NCBI GenBank assembly: GCA_029219165.1
Contig: JAQXSW010000024.1
Coordinates: forward strand, 1 to 54,562
Length of the DNA: 54,562 nucleotides
Source of the DNA: Oscillospiraceae bacterium
Lineage (GTDB): Bacteria > Bacillota > Clostridia > Oscillospirales > Acutalibacteraceae
Direction: 5' to 3'
In this document: piece after piece, positions 38,913 to 46,436 of the stretch
How positions within the stretch are numbered: the first letter of the stretch is position 1
How the letters are laid out: each line of letters starts with the position of its first letter
Made by a program: the position numbers and the translations under genes
The notes under the pieces: generated by a model
Told to the model about the DNA's origin: nothing
The model's input: only the letters and a program-made list of their open reading frames with translations
Databases searched by the model: none

Positions 38913-40271
38913 TTATAATAAAAATACTTTTGCAAGACCGAAGTAAATGAGAAGACTGAGTGAGTCAACGAGTGTTGAAATTACCGGACCCGCAATAACA
39001 GCCGGGTCAATCTTCATTACTTTTGCAAGCATTGGAAGAGTGCAGCCTATCATCTTTGCCATTACAACTGCAAAGAACATTGAAACGCTTACTACCAAAT
39101 ATACCATCATGGCGCCTGTGCCGCCTAGAATAATCATTCTAAGGAAGTTTACAGCGCCCAAGATAAGACCGCAGATTAAAGCTACTCGGATTTCCTTAAA
39201 CATAACCTTTAAACAATCCTTAAGCTCAATTTCACCAAGCGCCAAACTACGAATTGCAATTGTGGAACTTTGGTTACCGGCATTACCACCCGTACCGGTA
39301 AGAATTGGAATGGATGCTGTAAGTCCGGATACAACCGCAAGCATGTCCTCAAAAGACTGAATTATTGAAGCCGTAAGTGTTGCTGAAATCATGAGAACCA
39401 AAAGCCAGCCGATTCTGTTCTTAACAAGGGTGAAAACAGGAGTTTTAAGATACTCCTCGTCTGATGGCAAAAGGGCAGCCATCTTTTCAAAGTCCTCGGT
39501 GGTCTCGTCTTCAATGATATCCAAAATATCGTCAATGGTAACAATACCAACAAGGCGTTTTTCATTGTCAACAACAGGAACTGCAAGAAGGTCATAGTGC
39601 TTAACCACTTCAGCAACTTCTTCCTGGTCATCCATTGTATTTACTGAAATTAACTGCTTTTGATCATCCATTATATCACGGATGAATGCGTCCCTCTCAT
39701 TAAAAATAAGGTCTGACAAATCTACCGTACCAATTAGATGACGGCTATTATCTATAACATAACAGGTATAAATTGTTTCCTTATCTATACCGGTGTGACG
39801 AATATGGCCAATTGCCTCTTCGACAGTAAGTCTGTCATGGAGCTCAACCATTTCGTTTGTCATAATACTTCCGGCAGAGTTATCAGGATAACTGAGGAAA
39901 GTATTAATAAGTTTTCTCATTTCAGGGTTTGTATTTTTTAGAACCCTGGTGACAACATTTGCAGGAACCTCCTCAAGGAAGTCTACGACGTCATCCAAAA
40001 AAAGGTCGTCCACAAGCTTTGTAACTTCGGCATCTGTTATGGATACAACAATGTTCTCCTGATTTTCTGACTCCAAATATGAGAATACATCTGCTGAAAT
40101 ATCCTTCGGAAGAATACGGAACACCTTAATCATTTGTTCTGTTTCAAGTTCTTCAAGAAATTCTGCAATATCTACTTCATTCATTTCTGAAAGGTCTGAA
40201 CGAAGAGCAGAAAAATCCCCTTTTGCAAGGAGATTTTGAAGAATTGAAAATAATGCATTTGTTCCTTCCAT
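38913..40271 (-). CDS. mgtE: Magnesium transporter MgtE
   Basis: MgtE, a Mg2+ channel whose cytoplasmic part senses internal Mg2+. The start at ATG 40271 (452 residues) follows GGAGG; the longer frame that extends back to 40367 is only translated repeat. The MgtE N domain occupies about 1-125, then two CBS domains (about 130-250, DLLAVPVVDNEKRLVGIVTIDDILDIIEDE), the plug helix, and five membrane helices. The pore signature PILTGTGGNAGNQSST is intact. It is preceded by an unusual structured leader carrying array 5 and lies downstream of trpS on the same strand. Confidence 0.96.
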   Translation of the reverse strand: MEGTNALFSILQNLLAKGDFSALRSDLSEMNEVDIAEFLEELETEQMIKVFRILPKDISADVFSYLESENQENIVVSITDAEVTKLVDDLFLDDVVDFLEEVPANVVTRVLKNTNPEMRKLINTFLSYPDNSAGSIMTNEMVELHDRLTVEEAIGHIRHTGIDKETIYTCYVIDNSRHLIGTVDLSDLIFNERDAFIRDIMDDQKQLISVNTMDDQEEVAEVVKHYDLLAVPVVDNEKRLVGIVTIDDILDIIEDETTEDFEKMAALLPSDEEYLKTPVFTLVKNRIGWLLVLMISATLTASIIQSFEDMLAVVSGLTASIPILTGTGGNAGNQSSTIAIRSLALGEIELKDCLKVMFKEIRVALICGLILGAVNFLRMIILGGTGAMMVYLVVSVSMFFAVVMAKMIGCTLPMLAKVMKIDPAVIAGPVISTLVDSLSLLIYFGLAKVFLL

Positions 40272-40600
40272 TTTAAAAACCTCCAATCCTACACATAGGA
40301 CTAGAGGCTCTAATACAAAACCGTGAACAGAGAACCGTCCCCGGCAACGGAGAACCGTCCCCGACAACAGAGAACCGTCCCCGACAACAGAGAACCGTCC
40401 CCAACAACAGAGAACCGTCCCCGACTAGTTCAAATTAGAGGTGTTCCGCCTATGTGTTTTATTTTCTGTACAACGCAAATTACCGTCGCCGTCCAAGCGT
40501 TCCACCTCCAAAACTTAATTATATTTGCAGTGCATTTTTTAATGCACTTTTATTGGCACTTTTCAGTGCACGTTAAGTTTAAACCCATAAAATACATAAG
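40272..40600 (-). promoter_or_regulatory. Structured leader region of mgtE with embedded repeat array
   Basis: This 329-bp stretch between trpS and mgtE holds no gene. On the minus strand it reads: an outer AAACTTAA/TTAAGTTT helix closing two hairpins, GCACT-GAAA-AGTGC and GTGCATT/AATGCAC; then AACGC..GCGTT around a G-rich loop. Two helices follow, CACATAGG/CCTATGTG (40449-40456 with 40292-40299) and CTCTAAT/ATTAGAG (40434-40440 with 40308-40314), enclosing array 5. The mgtE ribosome binding site follows at once. It lacks a recognisable M-box core. No promoter is assigned. Confidence 0.5.
40327..40425 (-). repeat. 20-bp repeat array 5 (five copies facing the minus strand)
   Basis: Five GAGAACCGTCCCC cores (40330, 40350, 40370, 40390, 40410) at an exact 20-bp period, placed in the loop of a base-paired stem in the mgtE leader. 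Confidence 0.95.
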
Positions 40601-41629
40601 TCAACCTTTGAATTGATAAAATCCAACCTTTTTCATTGCTTTCTTTAAAGTACGGTCTGAAATATAAGTTGCTGTTTCAGCGCCTTTCTTCATACACTCT
40701 TCAAGATATGCTCTATCTTCCATAAGGGAATTAAACTTTGCCTGTAGTGGTTCAAGTTCAGCAATAACTGCATCTGCAACTGCAAGTTTAAAGTCACCGT
40801 AACCCTTGCCTTGAAATTCCGCTTCAATTTCCTCATTTGTCTTTCCTGTGCAGCAAGAGTAAATTGCCATAAGGTTGTTTACCCCGTCTTTGCCCTCTGC
40901 AAAGCGAACAGATGCTTCAGAGTCAGTAACAGCACTCTTGAACTTTTTGACAATTGTGTCCTTATTGTCAAGTATTGAAATGAAACCTTTAACATTTGAG
41001 TCAGACTTACTCATTTTCTTTGTTGGATCAGCAAGAGACATAACTCTTGCACCCTTTGTTCCAATAAGTGGCTCCGGAACTGTAAATGTGTTTCCATAAA
41101 TGCCGTTGAATCTTTCAGCAATATCTCTTGCAATTTCAAGATGTTGCTTTTGGTCAGCGCCAACCGGCACAAAGTCTGCCTGATAAAGAAGAATGTCTGC
41201 AGCCATAAGAGCCGGATATGAGAAAAGACCTACATTTACATTATCGGCATGTGTCTTTGATTTATCCTTAAATTGAGTCATGCGAGACATTTCACCGAAC
41301 TGCGTATAGCAGTTTAAAATCCATGCGAGTTGTGCATGTGTCGGAACCTGACTTTGAACAAATATAATATTCTTTTCAGGATTCAGATCAAGAGCCAAAA
41401 GAAGTGCATACATTTCAAGAATTTGCTTTTTAAAAGCTTGTGGGTCCTGTCTTACTGTAATTGCATGAAGGTCAGCTACAGCAAATGCACAGTCGTAATC
41501 ATTTGCAATATCCTTCCAGTTTTTAAGAGCTCCCAAATAGTTTCCAAGAGTTGGCGTACCGCTTGGTTGTATGCAACTGAGAACCTTCTTTGGTCTTTCA
41601 GCTTTTACATCATTTATTTCATTTGACAT
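40601..41629 (-). CDS. trpS: Tryptophanyl-tRNA synthetase
   Basis: TrpRS, a class I aminoacyl-tRNA synthetase that charges tRNA-Trp. The HIGH-like motif is SGTPTLGNYLGAL (about 23-35), GADQKQHLEIARD is in the tryptophan pocket, and KMSKS is present in DPTKKMSKSDSN (about 205). At 342 residues it is a normal bacterial length. The start at ATG 41629 follows AGAGGACAATAAAA; a TTG 24 nt upstream is less well placed. It lies 2 bp after the aminotransferase stop, so they are co-transcribed. No T-box leader is visible before it. Confidence 0.96.
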   Translation of the reverse strand: MSNEINDVKAERPKKVLSCIQPSGTPTLGNYLGALKNWKDIANDYDCAFAVADLHAITVRQDPQAFKKQILEMYALLLALDLNPEKNIIFVQSQVPTHAQLAWILNCYTQFGEMSRMTQFKDKSKTHADNVNVGLFSYPALMAADILLYQADFVPVGADQKQHLEIARDIAERFNGIYGNTFTVPEPLIGTKGARVMSLADPTKKMSKSDSNVKGFISILDNKDTIVKKFKSAVTDSEASVRFAEGKDGVNNLMAIYSCCTGKTNEEIEAEFQGKGYGDFKLAVADAVIAELEPLQAKFNSLMEDRAYLEECMKKGAETATYISDRTLKKAMKKVGFYQFKG

Positions 41630-41631
41630 TT

Positions 41632-42840
41632 TTATTGTCCTCTTTTCTGCCAATTTTTAGCAAGGTCTGCAAGAATTTTAATACCTTTTTCAATGTCAGC
41701 CTCTGTTGGAGTTGAGAAGTTAAGTCTAATGCACTGGGTCTTATCTTCCTCATTAGTTAAGAATGCAATACCCGGTACTACCGCAACTTTTCTCTTTGCA
41801 GCCTCCGCACAGAATTCCATCATATCTATTTCAGGAATCAGTTCGCACCATACAAACATTCCGCCCTCAGGTTTTACGTATGTAACGAAATCTGAAAGTT
41901 CTGCGTCTATTAAATCGCACATAAGATTGAGTCTTTTTCTATATATACTCTGCATACGTTCAATATGTTCGTCTATGTTACAAGTCTTAAGCCAGTTATA
42001 TACCAAAAGTTGAGAGAACATTGGAGTATGCACGTCGCTTGTCTGCTTTCCAACAGTCATTTTTGATACAATTGGCTTTGGCCCTAAAACATAACCAACA
42101 CGAATACCCGGCGCAATGAGTTTTGAGAATGTTCCGGCATAAATTACTCTGCCCTCTGTATCCATTGACTTAATGGATGGAAGTGCGTTTCCGGAAACAC
42201 GTAAATCGCCATAAGGGTTGTCCTCAAGAATCATTATGTCATACTTGCAAGCCAAGTCATATAAGGCTTTTCTCTTGTTTAATGACATGGTAACGCCAGA
42301 CGGATTTTGGAAATTAGGTATTGTGTAAAGGAATTTTACTTTACAGTTATTTTTCAAAGCCTTCTCAAGTTCTGAAATGTTAATACCATCCGCCTCCATA
42401 GGAATGCCCAAAAGGCTTGTACCATAGGCACGGAAACAATTTAGCGATCCAATAAATGAAGGCGATTCACAAGCTACTACATCCCCCTCATTGCAGAGAA
42501 CCTTTGTAACAAGATCCATTACCTGCTGTGCTCCCGAAGTAATTATCAAAGAGTCATTTTCAGAACCCAAATTATGTCTTGTTTTTAGATAGGATATGAG
42601 TTCGTCTATGAGTGGCTGATATCCCTCTGTAACGCCGTACTGTAATGCAAGCACAGGATCAGTGTCAAAAATATCATTTGCGATTCTCTTAATATCTGAT
42701 ACAGGGAATGCTTCCGGTGCAGGATTACCTGCTGAGAGTGCAATTGTACCCGGGTCAGATGATGCCTTGAGAATTTCCCTGACCATTGATGGCTTCATAC
42801 TAGCCATTTTATTAGAAATAACATAATTGTTTTTCTGCAT
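41632..42840 (-). CDS. PLP-dependent class I aminotransferase (2-aminoadipate/MocR-like)
   Basis: A 402-residue fold-type I aminotransferase. TIALSAGNPAPEAFP (about 33-47), YGVTEGYQPLIDELISYL, and the PLP Lys in GTFSKLIAPGIRVGYVLGPKP (about 228-248) are present. The segment ILEDNPYGDLR is typical of the 2-aminoadipate/aromatic aminotransferase group. There is no N-terminal DNA-binding domain, so it is a metabolic enzyme rather than a MocR regulator. The amino-acid substrate is uncertain. The ribosome binding site is AAGAAGGAATTAAT. It forms an operon with trpS and is divergent from fba. Confidence 0.88.
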   Translation of the reverse strand: MQKNNYVISNKMASMKPSMVREILKASSDPGTIALSAGNPAPEAFPVSDIKRIANDIFDTDPVLALQYGVTEGYQPLIDELISYLKTRHNLGSENDSLIITSGAQQVMDLVTKVLCNEGDVVACESPSFIGSLNCFRAYGTSLLGIPMEADGINISELEKALKNNCKVKFLYTIPNFQNPSGVTMSLNKRKALYDLACKYDIMILEDNPYGDLRVSGNALPSIKSMDTEGRVIYAGTFSKLIAPGIRVGYVLGPKPIVSKMTVGKQTSDVHTPMFSQLLVYNWLKTCNIDEHIERMQSIYRKRLNLMCDLIDAELSDFVTYVKPEGGMFVWCELIPEIDMMEFCAEAAKRKVAVVPGIAFLTNEEDKTQCIRLNFSTPTEADIEKGIKILADLAKNWQKRGQ

Positions 42841-42900
42841 ATTAATTCCTTCTTTTAAACCTATAGTTTTTGCCTTTGTTGTAACCTATAACAAGTTATT

Positions 42901-42951
42901 ATTTTAACATAGACGTAATTCTTTGACAACGTATTTCTGTTGTTTTATAAT
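42901..42951. promoter_or_regulatory. Overlapping divergent promoters of fba and the aminotransferase operon
   Basis: Plus strand: TTGACA (42923-42928), 17 bp, TATAAT (42946-42951) for fba. Minus strand: TTGTCA (42924-42929), 17 bp, TAAAAT (42901-42906). The two -35 elements share five base pairs, so only one polymerase could occupy the region at a time. Confidence 0.75.
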
Positions 42952-42992
42952 TGTATGTGTTAATATTTTAAAAAAGATTGTGAGGTAACACT

Positions 42993-43961
42993 ATGTCACT
43001 TGTAACAACCAAGGAAATGTTCAAGAAAGCTTATGACGGCGGTTATGCCATTGGTGCTTTCAATGTAAACAATATGGAAATCATACAAGGAATTACTGAA
43101 GCTGCCGGAGAACTTAACAGTCCGGTAATTCTTCAAGTTTCAAAGGGTGCAAGAGCTTATGCCAACCACACTTATCTTGTAAAGCTTGTAGAGGCCGCAG
43201 TAGCTGAAAATCCAGAAATTCCAATTGCACTCCACCTTGACCACGGCGACACATTTGAACTCTGTAAGAGTTGTATAGACGGTGGTTTCACCTCAGTTAT
43301 GATTGACGCATCTTCAAAATCTTTTGAGGACAATATTGCTCTTACAAAACAGGTTGTTGACTATGCTCATGACCACGGTGTTGTAGTTGAAGCTGAGCTT
43401 GGTACTCTTGCCGGAATTGAAGACGAAGTTGTCGTTGAGGCCGGAAACGAATGCTACACACGTCCGGAGGAAGTTGAAGAATTTGTTTCAAGAACAGGCT
43501 GTGACTCTCTTGCAATAGCAATCGGCACATCACATGGTGCCTATAAATTTACAGCTGCTCAGTGCACAAGGAATGAAGAAGGTATTTTAGTTCCGCCTCC
43601 ACTCAGATTTGACGTACTTGAGGAATGCATTAAACGCCTTCCTGGTTTCCCAATTGTTCTTCATGGTTCATCATCAGTTCCACAGGAATTCGTAAAAATC
43701 ATCAATGAAAACGGTGGCAATATGCCGGACGCCATTGGCATTCCTGAAGATCAACTTCGTGAAGCAGCAAAACTTGCTGTATGCAAAATCAATATTGACT
43801 CTGACATCCGCCTTGCAATGACAGCAACAATGCGTCAGTACTTCAATGAGCATCCTGATCATTTTGACCCACGTCAGTACCTAAAGCCATCACGTCAAGC
43901 TGTAAAAGACATGGTTGCTCACAAGATCATAAATGTATTAGGATCAGACGGAAAAGCTTAA
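42993..43961 (+). CDS. fba: Fructose-bisphosphate aldolase, class II
   Basis: The zinc-dependent glycolytic aldolase that splits fructose-1,6-bisphosphate to DHAP and glyceraldehyde-3-phosphate. The zinc and catalytic motif is IALHLDHGDTFE (about 76-87), AELGTLAGIED is followed by the zinc-His region IGTSHGAYKF, and PIVLHGSSSVP (about 224) is the DHAP-binding segment. The N-terminal KEMFKKAYDGGYAIGAFNVNNME is standard. At 322 residues it is normal. The ribosome binding site is GTGAGGTAACACT. It has a consensus promoter. Array 6 lies between its stop and its terminator. Confidence 0.97.
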   Translation: MSLVTTKEMFKKAYDGGYAIGAFNVNNMEIIQGITEAAGELNSPVILQVSKGARAYANHTYLVKLVEAAVAENPEIPIALHLDHGDTFELCKSCIDGGFTSVMIDASSKSFEDNIALTKQVVDYAHDHGVVVEAELGTLAGIEDEVVVEAGNECYTRPEEVEEFVSRTGCDSLAIAIGTSHGAYKFTAAQCTRNEEGILVPPPLRFDVLEECIKRLPGFPIVLHGSSSVPQEFVKIINENGGNMPDAIGIPEDQLREAAKLAVCKINIDSDIRLAMTATMRQYFNEHPDHFDPRQYLKPSRQAVKDMVAHKIINVLGSDGKA

Positions 43962-43967
43962 TTAAAT

Positions 43968-44105
43968 TCCGGGGACGGTTCTCCGCAACCGGGGACGGTT
44001 CTCCGCAACCGGGGACGGTTCTCCGCAACCGGGGACGGTTCTCCGCAACCGGGGACGGTTCTCCGCAACCGGGGACGGTTCTCCGCAACCGGGGACGGTT
44101 CTCCG
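43968..44105 (+). repeat. 20-bp repeat array 6 (seven direct copies)
   Basis: Seven cores GGGGACGGTTCTC at 43971, 43991, 44011, 44031, 44051, 44071 and 44091. The linkers between them are all CGCAACC, the most homogeneous array in the window, so it may be recently expanded. It lies in the 3' untranslated region of fba. Confidence 0.97.
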
Positions 44106-44123
44106 ATTACACATTGTCACAAA

Positions 44124-44160
44124 CAAAAGCACCCACTTATTCATAAGTAGGTGCTTTTTT
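44124..44160 (+). terminator. fba terminator
   Basis: AAAAGCACCCACTTAT and ATAAGTAGGTGCTTTT form a long stem with one mismatch, followed by T residues. It is nearly the same as the hairpin at 21700-21735. Confidence 0.85.
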
Positions 44161-44202
44161 ACGTGTCTTATTAAGATTTTAACGGAACAAGACCTAATTT
44201 AT

Positions 44203-44216
44203 AAGAACCGTCCCCG
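44203..44216 (-). repeat. Single inverted copy of the 20-bp repeat core
   Basis: AGAACCGTCCCC facing the minus strand just downstream of the array 6 terminator, immediately before the convergent hydrolase stop. Confidence 0.85.
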
Positions 44217-44222
44217 GACTTT

Positions 44223-45143
44223 TTAATAAAGTCCATTTTCCTTAAGGAAGTTAATGCCGAATTTTACGCATTTCTTTGGACGATTCTGTATAAGACAGTG
44301 ACCGCCTGTGTATACACGTTCAATATCTGTGTGTGCAGGAAGCGATTCAGAGAGCTTCTTAACCCTTGTAAATGGTACAAAGAGATCAAGTCCTCCCCAA
44401 ACCAAAAGAACCGGAATTTTAATCTTATCCATTTCTTCATAATCAGGATGAGATGCTCTGGCACTCATATAACAAAGACCTATGCCGGTATCTTCAACCT
44501 TAAGACCATCTGCAGCCTTAGAAGCATCATACTTCTTCATATAAAGAGGTCCACAAGTTGCAATGAGTAATACTGCCTTTACAAGGAAGTCATAGTCAAT
44601 TACATATTTGAGGGCAGTGTTCATAATTGCACCCAGTGGCTTTGCCATGAATACTTTTGAAAGAGGTCCAGGAACATTGAACATAAACATTGGAGCGTAT
44701 AGCATTGCTGCTGAAATCCATGATTCATCGTCATGAACAAGATCAAGAGTTACTGAACCACCCATTGAGTGACCAACAACAATCCACTTGCTAGGCTTAT
44801 TTTCAGCCTTATCAAGTTCGTCACGTAAAGCCTTTAAAAGTTCAACTCTTGGAACATAATTTACGTCCTTAGTTTCTCTTGTTGAAAAACCAAAGTCAGG
44901 GAGGTCGACACGCACGCATCTATAACCTTTCTTTGTATACGCTTCAACAAGCTCATCGTAAAATGTTGTATTACAGCCGAAGCCGTGAATCATGAACATT
45001 TTACCCTTTTCTTTTTTAGTTTTAGCCTCATCTATTCTGTAATGAAGAATGTAATCGCCATAAGAAAAATATTGGCTATTATTAAAAGGTTTTCCATCTT
45101 CATTCAGAATTTTTGTAAACTGTGCTACTTTAAGAAATCCCAT
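44223..45143 (-). CDS. Alpha/beta hydrolase (first of two related copies)
   Basis: A 306-residue alpha/beta hydrolase. HGFGCNTTFYDELVEAY marks the oxyanion region, the nucleophile is the Ser of VVGHSMGGSVTLDL (about 124-134), the Asp lies in VWGGLDLFVPFTR and the His in TGGHCLIQNRP. No signal peptide is present, so it is likely cytoplasmic. The substrate is unknown; the fold includes esterases, lipases and lactonases. The ATG at 45143 follows AGGAGATAGATATA. It lies 61 bp after the paralogous gene at 45205 and is probably transcribed with it. The two share nearly all motifs, so a local duplication is likely. Confidence 0.88.
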   Translation of the reverse strand: MGFLKVAQFTKILNEDGKPFNNSQYFSYGDYILHYRIDEAKTKKEKGKMFMIHGFGCNTTFYDELVEAYTKKGYRCVRVDLPDFGFSTRETKDVNYVPRVELLKALRDELDKAENKPSKWIVVGHSMGGSVTLDLVHDDESWISAAMLYAPMFMFNVPGPLSKVFMAKPLGAIMNTALKYVIDYDFLVKAVLLIATCGPLYMKKYDASKAADGLKVEDTGIGLCYMSARASHPDYEEMDKIKIPVLLVWGGLDLFVPFTRVKKLSESLPAHTDIERVYTGGHCLIQNRPKKCVKFGINFLKENGLY

Positions 45144-45204
45144 TATATCTATCTCCTATTCATATTAAAATACAAAATTATATTTTTGCTTAAACATTTA
45201 CGAC

Positions 45205-46224
45205 TTAAAGGTAAAGACCCCTATTATTAAGGAATGTCATTGTTCCATCAACAATTTCTCTTGCTGCATTCTGTACAAGACAGTGTCCTGCGAGTTTTGT
45301 TGTTGAAACCTCCGGATTATTAAGTGCTCCTTGGAACTTAGCCTTTGTACCCCTTGCATTAAATAAATCCATTGCACCCCAAACTAGTTGAATTGGGAGA
45401 TTAACCTCTGCCATTTCTTCATAACGTGTTGCTCTTGCTCTGGCCATCATATAACACATACCTGTGCCTGAGCCATGTGCGTTAAGCCCACACGAGAACT
45501 TCTTTACATCATAAAGAATTGAGTAACGTACATCCACTGTCATGAGCATTACAACAGCTTTCATAATTGGATCCGAGCAAGAGAAAAGTCCAAACAAATT
45601 ATCACAAAAATTACAGCACCACTTTTGTGTTACAAGTGACTTTACAAAACTTGGCGCACCTACAGCAACCATTGGAGCATAAAGACAAACAGCAGAGAAA
45701 CTGTCCTGATAATCATGAGCCATATTCATTGAGATTCCGCCGCCCATTGAATGACCCATAAGAAGCCACTTGCCAGGCTGAACTTCACCTGATGCGTCCA
45801 CCAAATCCATGATATGTTTAAGAAGTTGCTCTCTTGGAATTGGAGCAACGTTTTCATTTTCTCTGGTTGAATATCCGCAGTTTGGAACATCAACACGAAC
45901 GCAGTCAAATCCATAATGAACAAGGATTTCTACCATTTCGTCATAGAAGGAAGTATTACATGCAAAGCCATGAATCATAAAGATTTTTCCACGAACCGGA
46001 GCCTTCTTTGCTTTATCTATTCTATAGTGCATAAAATAGTCACCCTCTTTATAGTAGCGACTATTTTCAAAAGGCTGTCCGTCTACAAAAGGCAATGGTG
46101 TTTCATATGCATTTGCCTTTAAAAATTCTATTCCGTCTTTTGTTTTTGCAACAGCGTATGCTGTTCCTGCTGATACTGCTGCGGTAGTCAATAAACCTAT
46201 ACCCGCGAATATTGACTTATTCAT
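45205..46224 (-). CDS. Alpha/beta hydrolase with N-terminal signal or anchor (second related copy)
   Basis: A 339-residue paralogue of the downstream hydrolase. It adds an N-terminal hydrophobic segment (about 4-24, IFAGIGLLTTAAVSAGTAYAV) that is a signal peptide or membrane anchor. Motifs are HGFACNTSFYDEMVEI, LLMGHSMGGGISM (nucleophile Ser), VWGAMDLFNARG (acid) and LAGHCLVQNAA (His). A central segment rich in Cys (WCCNFCDNLFGLFSCS) is not found in the other copy. The ribosome binding site is GGGGGGAGAATGA. Its promoter carries a downstream palindrome. The enzyme would act outside or at the membrane; the substrate is unknown. Confidence 0.88.
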   Translation of the reverse strand: MNKSIFAGIGLLTTAAVSAGTAYAVAKTKDGIEFLKANAYETPLPFVDGQPFENSRYYKEGDYFMHYRIDKAKKAPVRGKIFMIHGFACNTSFYDEMVEILVHYGFDCVRVDVPNCGYSTRENENVAPIPREQLLKHIMDLVDASGEVQPGKWLLMGHSMGGGISMNMAHDYQDSFSAVCLYAPMVAVGAPSFVKSLVTQKWCCNFCDNLFGLFSCSDPIMKAVVMLMTVDVRYSILYDVKKFSCGLNAHGSGTGMCYMMARARATRYEEMAEVNLPIQLVWGAMDLFNARGTKAKFQGALNNPEVSTTKLAGHCLVQNAAREIVDGTMTFLNNRGLYL

Positions 46225-46244
46225 TCATTCTCCCCCCAAAACTT

Positions 46245-46261
46245 CGTGTTTTACGAACACG
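46245..46261. promoter_or_regulatory. Palindrome downstream of the hydrolase promoter
   Basis: CGTGTT-TTACG-AACACG lies between the promoter and the ribosome binding site. It could be an operator or an mRNA hairpin. Confidence 0.45.
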
Positions 46262-46272
46262 TTCATAATTTT

Positions 46273-46301
46273 ATTATAGAGGTTTGTTATTATTAAAACA
46301 A
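46273..46301 (-). promoter_or_regulatory. Promoter of the hydrolase pair
   Basis: On the minus strand, TTGTTT (46296-46301) and TATAAT (46273-46278) have a 17-bp spacer. Confidence 0.6.
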
Positions 46302-46390
46302 GCAAAATTAGACATTTCTACAATAGGTAAAATATTCACGTTCATTTTATGTGCATATTAAATAAAAAGAAATGAACCTTAAAGTTTAAC

Positions 46391-46436
46391 GAATAAAAAG
46401 AGCGTTAAATCGTTAAAGATTTGACGCTCTTTATTG
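46391..46436 (-). terminator. murL-murD terminator
   Basis: AAAGAGCGTTAAATC and GATTTGACGCTCTTT form a 15-bp stem with one G-T pair, followed on the minus strand by TTTTATT, right after the murD stop. Confidence 0.9.

Noticed and set aside
40271-40367. Longer N-terminus for MgtE
   Set aside because: The extra 32 codons come from leader and array 5 sequence. A strong GGAGG site supports the ATG at 40271.
40272-40600. M-box Mg2+ riboswitch before mgtE
   Set aside because: The conserved M-box segments (such as GTGAGGCTCCT and the late TACAG..GCTC part) are not visible. The region is reported as an unassigned structured leader instead.
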